This document shows positions 55,628-64,000 of a DNA stretch of 64,000 nucleotides, piece by piece. The notes below the pieces were generated by a model. It did not search any database. It was not told the origin of the DNA and saw only the letters and a list, made by a program, of their open reading frames with translations. The position numbers and the translations under genes were made by a program. Numbering within the stretch: position 1 is the first letter of the stretch; the number at the start of each line of letters is the position of its first letter. This DNA is from Lineus longissimus (Eukaryota; Nemertea; Pilidiophora; Heteronemertea; Lineidae): the NCBI RefSeq assembly GCF_910592395.1, contig NC_088322.1:62001-126000 (forward strand). The letters run 5' to 3'.

Positions 55628-57979
55628 TCTTTTACGGTGTTAATAAACATCAGTTTATCACATAAAGAATATTTTCGTCTCGAGTTACATGATGCGCTTA
55701 CAGTGCCCGTATGTAGAGACGTGACCGGTGGAGACGAAGTCCTATCCTCACTTGGTGGAGTGAGTCTGTCAAACGTGAAATCGGATTATGGCAACATAAC
55801 TGCCATGGCACAATGTTTGGCGGGTCAGAGACCGGGAACGGTTACCGTTTCGGTCAAGTATTATCCCGAAGTCCCCAATCACTTGAGTATGTTGTACGAA
55901 CCGATAGATAACTTGACCAAAGAGGACTACATGGGCGTGCTCGGCAACATTGGTCGATATAAAGTTGATCACGTTAACAAAATCAAAGACGATTTGAATA
56001 TTCTCAATTTGCCTCAGAAAAGATTACATTACGCTTTGGTCCAACCGACCATTGCAACCTCACCAATTGACCACGGCATCGATACTTCTTCTGCTACCAC
56101 TACAACTACTTCTCCTGCTATGGACTCGATAAAACAACAACCGTTCGTCTATGTAAATACCGACCAATTCAAAGGCCTGATCAAAAGCCTGGTAGAAGAC
56201 GTGCATAAGGAGGAAAAACGGGCCGCTGCCGCTGCAACTGTTCCTTTAACCGTCGATGTTGCTCATCAAAATAATTTTACATTGAATAGGCAAGATGGCG
56301 CAGTCAATCAGCATCGACAACAGCACCAAAACCAGTCCTCGTCCTCGGCAGCACAACCCTGTTCAACAACAACAGCAACTACGATGATGGACCATTCGTG
56401 CTGTACCAACAATTCTTGTTGTACCAACAACAACACCGCCTCTAGACAGACTCAACGTCACCATGCGTTACATCAACAGCCGCAACACTCATCATATCAC
56501 AACCAACATTACCAGCAGCATCAACCCATCGAACATCAACAACATCATCATCATCATCATCGCCGCGTTGGTGGTCATCAAAATATTTCACCAGAGCAAT
56601 ACTGTCATAACATCGCTGGTGGAATTATGGGTTGTGGTGTGCAATGTCCTGTATCAAACGACCATTTCACGATGAGCGACTCATCTCTACAGCAGCAAAC
56701 TAGTGGCAACGGATCCTCTTCCGATATAAAGGCCACTGTACGCGAAGTACTTAATCAGCAGCACGACCACCAACAACGACAACAACAATCAAACAATATA
56801 GATGATAAAACTACTGCCACCGCTGGTGTCGACTCTTCTGATAATATGGAGACTGTAATGCGCAAAGTGTTAGGTGAAGTAATGTCCGGTAACACCAAGA
56901 AAGCAAAGTCCAAAACTGAAACGTCAAAGAACAAGTCTAAAAATGATGGGAGGGTTAAATCTTCCAAGACTTTGAAATCATCAAGCCACAAACGCAACAA
57001 CGCCTCCAACCAGCAGTCTCCTGGAAATTCTGACTCTTCGGATGACAGCAGCAACAACAGTTCGTCCGACGATGACGATTCTGACTCAGACAACGAAGGG
57101 AAAAATACCAACACCACCGCCTCCTCTTTGACAAGCGATTCCGATAACGATTCAGATGGCAGACGTGGCAAGAAAGTTTACAAACTCAAAAGCAAAGAGT
57201 ACAAAAAGTTTAAACGCTACATGAAATACCGCAAGAGTAAGGACTCTGCATCGACCGAGACCGCCGACACTGACGCACCATCAAAACCACAGAAATCAGA
57301 CAAAAATAAAAAGATGAAAACCAAGCACTATCAGCAGACTGGCGGCAGCGGTGACAACTCCAGTGGTAATGGTGGTGGTGGTGGTGGTGGTGGTGGTGGT
57401 GGTGGTGGTGGTGACACGGAAACTCCTATGGAGGTAGGTGACACCACAAACAACAAGCCGCCACAAACAGCTACTGGGACATCCGCAACTGCGGCCAATA
57501 CCGATAAAGCGTTCCACGAGAAAATCGATTTTATTTTCAACTCTATTCAAAACCAACAACACAAGACCAACAGCCAAGAGACCAATAGTAGGTCACCACC
57601 GTCGACTGATGCTTCGGGCACTGACGCCACTAGCAAAGGTGATTCTATTACGCCCGCCACTGCCGAGGACAAAAAGTCCAACGTCGATGATAATACTAAC
57701 AACACCTCAACCGAAGAACACCACAGTATGGACGTCGAGCATCAAGAAGACAAAGTCATCCCTTCTGTTGGTGTGACTACACGATTGGCAAGCAAGCGAG
57801 TTCACTTTTGTACCGACGACAACACCAAAGTAATGAGTAAAGAAGAAATGAAAGATATAAGAAAACATATGTTTAGGGGAGTTCCGTTTATTCATTCACC
57901 AAACGGTCATCATGGCTACCCAAACCAAAATAGCCAGCAAGCAGTCTTCACCGCACCAGTCCACCGGAAATCGACCTAA
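55628..57979 (+). CDS. putative capsid protease/scaffold gene, second exon
   Basis: Open from the acceptor at 55627 in phase 0; the only start-like codon is a GTG at 55637. Early residues include LINISLSHKE, then G-G-V-S-L-S-N and, about 20 residues later, G-Q-R-P-G-T-V-T-V, recalling the Ser region and the G-R-R-x-G-T motif of S21 proteases. The second catalytic His expected just before that motif is not evident. An internal MDSIKQQPFVYVNTDQFKGL could start the separate scaffold form, as in herpesviruses. The rest is a long disordered scaffold: Gln/His/Asn-rich, Lys/Ser/Asp-rich and a 14-Gly run (57371-57412). The end overlaps the next gene by 68 bases. Confidence 0.5.
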   Translation, partial: SFTVLINISLSHKEYFRLELHDALTVPVCRDVTGGDEVLSSLGGVSLSNVKSDYGNITAMAQCLAGQRPGTVTVSVKYYPEVPNHLSMLYEPIDNLTKEDYMGVLGNIGRYKVDHVNKIKDDLNILNLPQKRLHYALVQPTIATSPIDHGIDTSSATTTTTSPAMDSIKQQPFVYVNTDQFKGLIKSLVEDVHKEEKRAAAAATVPLTVDVAHQNNFTLNRQDGAVNQHRQQHQNQSSSSAAQPCSTTTATTMMDHSCCTNNSCCTNNNTASRQTQRHHALHQQPQHSSYHNQHYQQHQPIEHQQHHHHHHRRVGGHQNISPEQYCHNIAGGIMGCGVQCPVSNDHFTMSDSSLQQQTSGNGSSSDIKATVREVLNQQHDHQQRQQQSNNIDDKTTATAGVDSSDNMETVMRKVLGEVMSGNTKKAKSKTETSKNKSKNDGRVKSSKTLKSSSHKRNNASNQQSPGNSDSSDDSSNNSSSDDDDSDSDNEGKNTNTTASSLTSDSDNDSDGRRGKKVYKLKSKEYKKFKRYMKYRKSKDSASTETADTDAPSKPQKSDKNKKMKTKHYQQTGGSGDNSSGNGGGGGGGGGGGGGGDTETPMEVGDTTNNKPPQTATGTSATAANTDKAFHEKIDFIFNSIQNQQHKTNSQETNSRSPPSTDASGTDATSKGDSITPATAEDKKSNVDDNTNNTSTEEHHSMDVEHQEDKVIPSVGVTTRLASKRVHFCTDDNTKVMSKEEMKDIRKHMFRGVPFIHSPNGHHGYPNQNSQQAVFTAPVHRKST

Positions 57980-59633
57980 CGCTGGTATCAGTAGTGACAC
58001 TGATCATACCACCACCACCACCACCACCACCACCACCACGACTACCGGTGATCCCAGTGAGCCTGAGGATAAAGGAGAACGAATTCTCTTTGTCACTTGT
58101 GTTCTCGCCTCTGAGAAATTGTGTTCACAAGATAAGCAATATATAAATTGGCGCAGAGAAAAAGGCAAATGCACGATGAAGTTTGGGCTCGGTTGTTCAA
58201 AGGCCATGCTAGAGGAAGCACAGCGAGAAGCACAGCAAACGACACGACTCAATGAGGACGGTGTTTGTGTTCGTAGTAGTAGTTATGGTGGTGCCCAAAA
58301 TCATGAAGAGGTCTCTAACGAAGATGATGACTATCATAATCATACTCTAACAACAGCAAATCATTCTGATACGGATGGTGCTAATGCAGGAGATGATATT
58401 GGTGAAGACAAAACCTCGACGACTAGCACTACAAAGTCAACATGGCGATTCGTACAAAAGAATGAGAAAAACATTAAACACTATAGCGACACTTGTCATG
58501 CCATTAAGCGAACTCACGGTACCACCATTCACACCACACTAGGAATATCGATAATTGGTCGTCGTAATGCAGACGACGACATTTACAAGCATGTCCCTCT
58601 TCAACCTGTCACATACATAAACTCACCTCCACACTGTTCCAGCATGGGAGGACGTGCAACGTATCAAATGATCGCGTTTACCAACGCTGTCAAAATGTTG
58701 GCACTAAACGGAGAAGTGTTCGAATTGCCGTTTGTCTGCCCGTTACCTAGAGCAAACTGTGTCATGGACAAAATGGACGAGATGTACGTGTTGCGCGGCC
58801 GCATAGATCGAGTAGCATGTTCGACTGTATCGCGCGCAATCGACAATCGACTAAGGCCCCGGTGTTCGGATATAGTTGATTCATACGACGACGGTGAACT
58901 GTCGCAACTCATTGTTGAGGAGGAGGAGGAGGAGGAGGAGGAGGAGGAGGAGGAGGAGGAGGAGGAGGAGTATGCTCGCGATCCTGATAACACTGTTACC
59001 AATATGATTATAGAAGACTTGAAAACGCACGAAGACGACTACAACACCAACTTGTCTGCATCATCTACTACAATGAAAGGAGAAGTTCAATTGCAGATCT
59101 ACAAATACTGTCTACACAGGTTGTCTATAATGGGTCGATTACCAGATGCCGATCTCAGATGCAAGAGATCATGGTTGATGGGTTGTAAACCAGATACGCC
59201 AATTCATCCGTCTGCATTGAACGGTATGATGCGGCTGTCAACAAGGTCCGGTACGACGCCTATACCTGCCAAGTATAAAAGTTCTTTCGTACCTGCACAG
59301 AAACGATTGCTTAAGAAACGACTCGATGCTACAGTTGGCGAATCTGTGTTAACAGTAGGCGACATTTACTACGATCTACTATGCGCTACCGCCGAAACCA
59401 TGTTACCAACACCTGATGATTGTGAATATCGAACATCGCTCCAGATTCGCCACATTTCACATCGAATGTTTCACTTTTTAAACAATAAGTGTCCCAACAG
59501 CCGTACAAACATTCCACCACGGTGTACGTGGGGCAATGTCGTCTCGGTGGGCAACTCTAGTCTAAGTCAAATATCTGATGCTCTAACTACATTGGACGGC
59601 TTGAAATTCAAGTGCCTACCTACATGTATTTGA
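57912..59633 (+). CDS. PD-(D/E)XK nuclease, EXO5 / RecB-family-like
   Basis: 573 residues from ATG 57912, overlapping the upstream gene by 68 bases. Motifs in order: G-R-I-D (296-299), then I-I-E-D-L-K-T (about 367-373), then Q-L-Q-I-Y (394-398). This is the GxxD...(D/E)xK...QxxxY set of RecB/Cas4/EXO5-type exonucleases. A 54-base GAG repeat (58917-58970) inserts about 19 Glu between the first two motifs. A Thr run lies near residue 35. Cys at about 63, 71, 87 and 95 and C-terminal Cys (KCPNS...RCTW, LKCLPTC) could hold the Fe-S cluster of EXO5, but the pattern is not clear. It would resect single-stranded DNA ends. Assignment by motifs only. Confidence 0.55.
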   Translation: MATQTKIASKQSSPHQSTGNRPNAGISSDTDHTTTTTTTTTTTTTGDPSEPEDKGERILFVTCVLASEKLCSQDKQYINWRREKGKCTMKFGLGCSKAMLEEAQREAQQTTRLNEDGVCVRSSSYGGAQNHEEVSNEDDDYHNHTLTTANHSDTDGANAGDDIGEDKTSTTSTTKSTWRFVQKNEKNIKHYSDTCHAIKRTHGTTIHTTLGISIIGRRNADDDIYKHVPLQPVTYINSPPHCSSMGGRATYQMIAFTNAVKMLALNGEVFELPFVCPLPRANCVMDKMDEMYVLRGRIDRVACSTVSRAIDNRLRPRCSDIVDSYDDGELSQLIVEEEEEEEEEEEEEEEEEEYARDPDNTVTNMIIEDLKTHEDDYNTNLSASSTTMKGEVQLQIYKYCLHRLSIMGRLPDADLRCKRSWLMGCKPDTPIHPSALNGMMRLSTRSGTTPIPAKYKSSFVPAQKRLLKKRLDATVGESVLTVGDIYYDLLCATAETMLPTPDDCEYRTSLQIRHISHRMFHFLNNKCPNSRTNIPPRCTWGNVVSVGNSSLSQISDALTTLDGLKFKCLPTCI

Positions 59634-59640
59634 AATATTG

Positions 59641-59706
59641 AATAAACAATTTTTCACACATAACTTATTTGTTTATTGGTTCTTTCACAAAATACAGGTT
59701 TTTATT
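59641..59706. terminator. convergent polyadenylation signals
   Basis: AATAAA at 59641-59646 serves the plus-strand nuclease gene. TTTATT at 59701-59706 (AATAAA on the minus strand) overlaps the stop of the recombinase gene. Confidence 0.55.
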
Positions 59707-61337
59707 CATTTTTTGCGACTCAAATCCTTACGAGAGACTTGTCCCGTCGTCATAAATGTCCACACGAGTTTAGACATTCTGGCCATATTACGGTCAGCAG
59801 ACCGCACGTCGTAAGTTCTTTTTTGCATCGCGTCCGAGTGTTTCATCAAATTGGCCAAGTCATGTTCGTTACTGACGCCGAGATCTGATTCCAGCATTGC
59901 TGAAACAACCGATTTTCTGAGCACAGTACAACTCGTTCGACTAGTTTTGTTCGAAGCTACAGAAAATTCCTTTGTGATAATGTTGGAAATCTCACATTGT
60001 TTTAGAGGTCGACCATTCCATGACAGGAAGACATTTGATGTCACGTGACCATGTTTTTCCACATCAAAGCTTGGACTCAGAGGACGAATGTGGTCGATGA
60101 ATGCTCTTAGCTGTTTGAAATGATACGCTTTCAGCGATAGCTGGGCAGCACCGTAGACCGACACTGTTTTATGTTGAACAACATTGAGTACGTGTCTGTT
60201 GTGGTAAACGTTTTCACCAGCTGCATCTACTTCACCAACTTTTAGATTGATTAAAGGTCCGGAACGAGTCGCGTTGTTGAGACACAATAACATAATCAGA
60301 TAGTTCCGGGCTCGGATGTAACAATGACGAAGACCATGATGACATTCATCGTCAGTAGTGTCCTTGTTGTATTGTTCCTTTTTCATACAGTCACGTAAAA
60401 TCTTGTTGCCAATGATTGCCCGTGTACCTTTGAGATATAACTTGATGTGATCTGTCGTTACGGCTGCTTGTCGGTGTTCGAGCTTTTTTATTGCACACCG
60501 TTTCAAAATTTTCTTTTGCAACGAACGATTCCACAATTGAATTTGTTTGACGATACGTTCAGCAGTTTCCGAGATAATCCAGTCCTTGTGAAGAAGTTTT
60601 CCATACTCGACAAACTTTTTGAAATCAAGTAAGTAGTTTTTCACTGTACTGGCTGTTTTTGACTTGAGTAGAGGAGAAACAAACTTCACCTCAAGTTCTT
60701 GTAACTTCTCATACACTATTTCTGTTCTGAAATCTTTGCCATATATAGCAATAATCGTTTGTACATGTTTTACTATCTGCCCGGTTTGATGCTCGTTTCT
60801 CTCACCACCACCAAACGTCTGTAACCATCGTCCAAAAGATGTAATCTCATTGGCAAGCTGATCACTGGAGCAATCAGAATCACCTGGCGATGCATGAGAT
60901 GGACAATCGTCTACGCTGTTTGTAACGTTGATTTTCTCTATTCGAAGGCTTTGTCCATTAGTTTTTTTCTGACACAACGACGACGATGATTGTGAGTTGG
61001 CGGCTTTTTCGTATCTACACAATTTCATGTAATGTCTGTAAATTGGATCTGATTGTTTCAATTTATGTTTGCTACCGAGTAGATGCTTGTCAATGCGTCT
61101 TACTACACTAAAACAATCTTGAACTGGGCACTGATGGAGGAGGTTCGAATGTACGTCCTTATCGGCATCAGCACAATTCCGAGTACTGTTGATTTTCTGC
61201 CGGTTTTGCGCTCTTTGTTGCTGGGAATACTTGAGCGATGCAAGCCGATCGAAGTTATGAAAATCTCTCAAATGACGTGGTAGGCTGGCGACTTGTTTAT
61301 CACAGAACGAACATCGATATCGATACACTCGCTCCAT
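59706..61337 (-). CDS. zinc-finger tyrosine recombinase (Crypton-like candidate integrase)
   Basis: 543 residues from ATG 61337; ATG 61487 is also in frame but would translate the upstream element. Two C2H2-type fingers open the protein (C9, C12, H22, H27; and C-P-V-Q-D-C...H...H near 70-95). A helical SAM-like domain (about 200-310) precedes a tyrosine recombinase fold with R358 (N-A-T-R-S-G), K390 (Q-H-K-T), R474 (V-L-R-K), H500 (M-K-H-S-D) and Y509 (R-T-Y-D). The H-to-Y spacing of 9 is canonical; the box-II His position holds Thr. Such enzymes cut and rejoin DNA through a Tyr-phosphate bond. Related fingers plus recombinase occur in animal Crypton-type transposons. Placed between viral genes, it is a candidate integrase. 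Confidence 0.8.
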   Translation of the reverse strand: MERVYRYRCSFCDKQVASLPRHLRDFHNFDRLASLKYSQQQRAQNRQKINSTRNCADADKDVHSNLLHQCPVQDCFSVVRRIDKHLLGSKHKLKQSDPIYRHYMKLCRYEKAANSQSSSSLCQKKTNGQSLRIEKINVTNSVDDCPSHASPGDSDCSSDQLANEITSFGRWLQTFGGGERNEHQTGQIVKHVQTIIAIYGKDFRTEIVYEKLQELEVKFVSPLLKSKTASTVKNYLLDFKKFVEYGKLLHKDWIISETAERIVKQIQLWNRSLQKKILKRCAIKKLEHRQAAVTTDHIKLYLKGTRAIIGNKILRDCMKKEQYNKDTTDDECHHGLRHCYIRARNYLIMLLCLNNATRSGPLINLKVGEVDAAGENVYHNRHVLNVVQHKTVSVYGAAQLSLKAYHFKQLRAFIDHIRPLSPSFDVEKHGHVTSNVFLSWNGRPLKQCEISNIITKEFSVASNKTSRTSCTVLRKSVVSAMLESDLGVSNEHDLANLMKHSDAMQKRTYDVRSADRNMARMSKLVWTFMTTGQVSRKDLSRKK

Positions 61338-61391
61338 GATATATAATCTCTTTGTCTGGATGTTTTCCAGTAGAGAAATATATACTGGTGT

Positions 61392-61420
61392 GTTGGATAC
61401 CGATAGCGTGTCCGTGTCTA
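61392..61420. promoter_or_regulatory. upstream element GTTGGATAC ... GTGTCCGTGTC
   Basis: Lies 55-85 bases before the ATG at 61337. GTTGGATAC is the exact complement of GTATCCAAC at 7812-7820, and GTGTCCGTGTC matches the other upstream elements. The recombinase therefore appears to carry the same control element as the viral genes. TTATATAT also lies 1-10 bases before the ATG on the minus strand. Confidence 0.45.
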
Positions 61421-61488
61421 TCGTACTTGGTTGGGCACAGGGTGTCTGGTATTTGTCGGCCTCATAATCAAAATGTTTGATCATCAAT

Positions 61489-63975
61489 TTACCTTACTTT
61501 ATTGCCATCTCTTTTCTTACCTATTACATATTTTACTATCACACCAACAACGATCAAGATCAACAGTGCTATACCCCCGCTCACGCCGCCGACGATGTAC
61601 TCGGACTGTTTACTTCGTACGGACGGTATATTGGTGAGTTCGGGCAATTCTTCATGTTGGATACCGGCGCGTTTGTGTTTGTCTTTGTCGTACTTGGGCA
61701 CAGAGGGTGGTACGGGAACAGCAGGCTTGTTTTTATATTTCTGGTACTTATCGGCCTCGTGCGCACTGCGTTTCGCAGCTCGCCGCTCATCTATTCGATT
61801 GCGTAGGCGAGCATTATACATGTTTAACAGTGTATAGGGCATCAGTTTACTTTTCACGGGGGCGCTGTCACCAGTGTTCATTATGCACTGAAATCCCACG
61901 GTGTACTTCGAGTTTTCGTAGAAGAATGCCCTTTCGCTGACCCAGTCGGAGAGTTCGATTCGAATTATACTGTTGATGTAGTACACGTCGTTTGTTATGC
62001 ACTTGAGATCATTGCCGAGTTGCTTTTCAGGCTGCTGCTGCTGCTGCTGCATACCGATTTTAGCCAACAAATGCTCGTCAAACTTACACGGAGTTTTCGT
62101 TCCGTACCGTTCTACATTGGCAATCTTGGTGTAGATTGGCGGCACCTCTTTATTCGTGCCGTACATGCTAACGGCCACAATTTCAATCGGTGTCTGATCC
62201 ACTAGCCGACGTTGGTTCAAATCGACAATTGCATGTCCGCGACACGGTTTGTAGCCGTCGTTGTTCTCGAACATTTTCGGCAAGTTGCAACTGATGGATA
62301 TGCCGGAATGGTCACTATCAACACTTTCGGCATTTTTTTTTTCATCTTGTTCTGGCGCCACCCCAACCGGCGCCGATGTCGCCTGTTTGGTGATCGTGAT
62401 CCTTTCCAACACTCGCACTTCCGGTGGTGAACTGGTCGGATTCCAAGACATGCACGGATCCATCGGAATGGTACGTATCTTGCCGCGCCTATTCACTCCA
62501 CCTTTGGTGACGTCTTCCGAATAGCCTTGGCCGCTCAGTCGCACAGTGTCGCCGGGCACGTGATAGGAGCAATCAACGTATCCTGTTTGCTTTTCTGTGA
62601 CCAAGATACGTCGAACCAAAGAAAAACCAAACCCGTTGTCGGTGACATAACACCAACTACCCGTGGGATTATTGTCTGAAGTTTGAGCGAGTTTAAACGT
62701 AGCGAAATTTGGCAGGGCACGATCGCGTTTGCAAAACAACATTTTCTCCTTGTCATCATCGTCAATGGGACCACCAGCCTCGTCCAGCATCATTCGCACG
62801 TACGGTGTTGGACAATTCCGTCGAACTACCCTATATTGCACGTTACATCGCAGGTATAGCCCAGTGACGTCTCGAGTCATTGTCAAATGGTAGTTGTCTC
62901 GACGACAATTGTTGTGCGTCTCCTTCATTATTTCGTTGTGGAGCACCACTCGCGATACGATGTTCAAGCTGGGATAGGAACACCACACTCGATGCGCCTT
63001 GGCAAACTCCGAATGGTCGACGTTTATCATGAACGGGTCGTTGTAGACGTTCGAGTAGAGAAACTGATGTCCTACCCCACCGTTTTGTACTTGTTGCTCG
63101 TCGTCTCCAACTAGTTTTCTATCTAAGGTGGCTTGTTCTATCGCACCCTTATAAGTGTTCAACAAGCTGTCGACTGTTGCATCGTCGTCGTCCCCTTGTT
63201 GCACAACGGTATCAATGTACGGTTTGCACGTTGTTGCCAACGAACCGCCTAGAACATCTGGCGTGACTAGATGGCTCGGTTTCGTCGTTTGATACAGCGA
63301 CGACGCTATATCTGTGCGGATCGCTGCAGTGCGACACACCAATGTTCGATTCGTCACTTCGTTCATCGAGTAGATCACGTAGCTTCGTCTCACTTGATCG
63401 TCTTTGCCGCCACCACCAACACCGCCGCCCTCTTCATCTCTTCCCGTGGTATACCATCGCCGTTCGAAAACAAAATCTACGCGACGTTGGTAATTGCAGG
63501 AGGTCAACATTCCCGGACATACCATGGTGATGATAGAGGACGGATCTGCACTGCCTCCGCTAGCATAGAACATCGGGTCTTGTGTCTTGGGGCTCAGCAA
63601 GACTACACGCATCCTATCCTGATATTCGAGTGTGTCGTCGGCTGGACCACTGTCGTCACCTACACTACGACGACACACCTTTGCCATGACCAACTCGTAA
63701 ACGTTTGTTCTCACGCCCAGTTTACCAAGCGCCGAGCAGCGAAGAGCCAGATTGATGTTTCTCATGAAACCGGTCAGTGTGTACCAAGAGAATCGTGCTG
63801 TGGCAACGGTGTGTTCCTGTTCGTGATTCATCGTTCGTTTACACGACGTAGACGTTTCCACGCACGGACAGTCCCAGTTCCAGTTGTGGTTGTGGAATCC
63901 GTGAGTCATGAGGATATTGCCGTGTTGCAGCGTGCACGAGCGAATTACAGCAGTGGCGGCAGTATTGGTGGTCAT
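61489..63975 (-). CDS. type I membrane glycoprotein (start possibly beyond window)
   Basis: The first ATG in the window is 63975, but the frame stays open to the right edge, and the residues after 63975 do not form a signal peptide, so the true start may lie outside. At least 828 residues: a Cys-rich ectodomain with many Cys and N-x-S/T sites and Gly, Asp and Gln runs, then a basic Lys/Arg/Tyr-rich juxtamembrane region. One membrane span lies at about 793-818 (VGGVSGGIALLILIVVGVIV) before a short basic tail. The layout is that of an envelope glycoprotein; its partner or function cannot be told. The stop is two bases from the longest possible recombinase frame. Confidence 0.65.
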   Translation of the reverse strand: MTTNTAATAVIRSCTLQHGNILMTHGFHNHNWNWDCPCVETSTSCKRTMNHEQEHTVATARFSWYTLTGFMRNINLALRCSALGKLGVRTNVYELVMAKVCRRSVGDDSGPADDTLEYQDRMRVVLLSPKTQDPMFYASGGSADPSSIITMVCPGMLTSCNYQRRVDFVFERRWYTTGRDEEGGGVGGGGKDDQVRRSYVIYSMNEVTNRTLVCRTAAIRTDIASSLYQTTKPSHLVTPDVLGGSLATTCKPYIDTVVQQGDDDDATVDSLLNTYKGAIEQATLDRKLVGDDEQQVQNGGVGHQFLYSNVYNDPFMINVDHSEFAKAHRVWCSYPSLNIVSRVVLHNEIMKETHNNCRRDNYHLTMTRDVTGLYLRCNVQYRVVRRNCPTPYVRMMLDEAGGPIDDDDKEKMLFCKRDRALPNFATFKLAQTSDNNPTGSWCYVTDNGFGFSLVRRILVTEKQTGYVDCSYHVPGDTVRLSGQGYSEDVTKGGVNRRGKIRTIPMDPCMSWNPTSSPPEVRVLERITITKQATSAPVGVAPEQDEKKNAESVDSDHSGISISCNLPKMFENNDGYKPCRGHAIVDLNQRRLVDQTPIEIVAVSMYGTNKEVPPIYTKIANVERYGTKTPCKFDEHLLAKIGMQQQQQQPEKQLGNDLKCITNDVYYINSIIRIELSDWVSERAFFYENSKYTVGFQCIMNTGDSAPVKSKLMPYTLLNMYNARLRNRIDERRAAKRSAHEADKYQKYKNKPAVPVPPSVPKYDKDKHKRAGIQHEELPELTNIPSVRSKQSEYIVGGVSGGIALLILIVVGVIVKYVIGKKRDGNKVR

Positions 63976-64000
63976 CGTTTTGTTGTTATTCTTCTTCGTC

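Noticed and set aside
61337-61487. Longer start at 61487 for the tyrosine recombinase
   Set aside because: It would translate the upstream control element; the zinc finger begins just after the ATG at 61337. Not excluded by transcript data.
1-64000. Search for DNA polymerase, terminase ATPase and helicase genes
   Set aside because: No YGDTDS-type, terminase or GxGKT/S motif was found in the long frames; these core genes are presumably outside the window.
1-64000. tRNA or rRNA genes
   Set aside because: No cloverleaf-like or ribosomal sequence was recognised by eye.

Overview
This window looks like part of a large, densely packed DNA virus genome of the herpesvirus type. The closest fit by gene content and style is a malacoherpesvirus-like (mollusc or other invertebrate) virus, either free or integrated in a host assembly. 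The evidence is as follows. There is a capsid-protein-sized reading frame interrupted by one stop. There is a UL52-type primase with the three archaeo-eukaryotic primase motifs and a Cys/His zinc site. There is a candidate capsid protease/scaffold gene. There are two different PD-(D/E)XK nucleases and several membrane proteins. Most remaining genes are long, unrecognised, and studded with trinucleotide-encoded Gly, Asp, Gln, Asn, Ser, Glu and Thr tracts. No DNA polymerase, terminase ATPase or helicase Walker motif was seen here, so other core genes must lie outside the window. Family assignment is inference; no database search was possible.

Layout. Positions 1-19117 are minus-strand genes: a YqaJ/alkaline-nuclease-like gene cut by the left edge, large unknown proteins, a tail-anchored membrane protein followed by two microproteins of 40 and 42 residues, and a Cys-rich 832-residue protein. 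Positions 19260-21989 (plus) encode a class I fusion glycoprotein resembling baculovirus F / gypsy Env. From 21991 to 24728 there is a minus gene, a plus gene cut by a 500-N assembly gap, and, directly after the gap, a hammerhead-ribozyme core of the kind found in Penelope-like retroelements. Positions 24728-32405 (plus) hold five genes and a 97-base duplicated gene fragment. Positions 32825-38901 (minus) hold the capsid block, with the putative major capsid protein split by an in-frame TGA at 36987-36989. Positions 39056-54365 (plus) hold a primase split by a frameshift at about 41756, a coiled-coil protein, a protein with two ETS-like winged-helix domains, a large structural-type protein, a charged low-complexity protein and a small membrane protein. 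Positions 54473-57979 (plus) hold the protease/scaffold gene, interrupted by about 0.6-0.7 kb of differently composed DNA that looks like an intron. Then come an EXO5-like nuclease (plus), a zinc-finger tyrosine recombinase (minus) and a type I membrane glycoprotein that reaches the right edge (minus).

How it fits together: nucleases and primase serve DNA replication and recombination; the capsid protein and protease/scaffold build the capsid; the F-like glycoprotein and the right-edge glycoprotein are candidate entry proteins; the ETS-like protein is a candidate transcription regulator. The tyrosine recombinase, with catalytic Arg, Lys, Arg, His and Tyr all present, is a candidate integrase and suggests a herpes-like element able to integrate, analogous in concept to the piggyBac-carrying Teratorn elements of fish. 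A recurring element (GTGTC plus GGTATCCA or CCAGGTGTC variants) lies just upstream of many gene starts, including the recombinase, and is a candidate shared promoter element. The two broken core genes, the intron-like insert and the retroelement trace leave open whether this is an active virus, an endogenous copy, or an assembly with errors.
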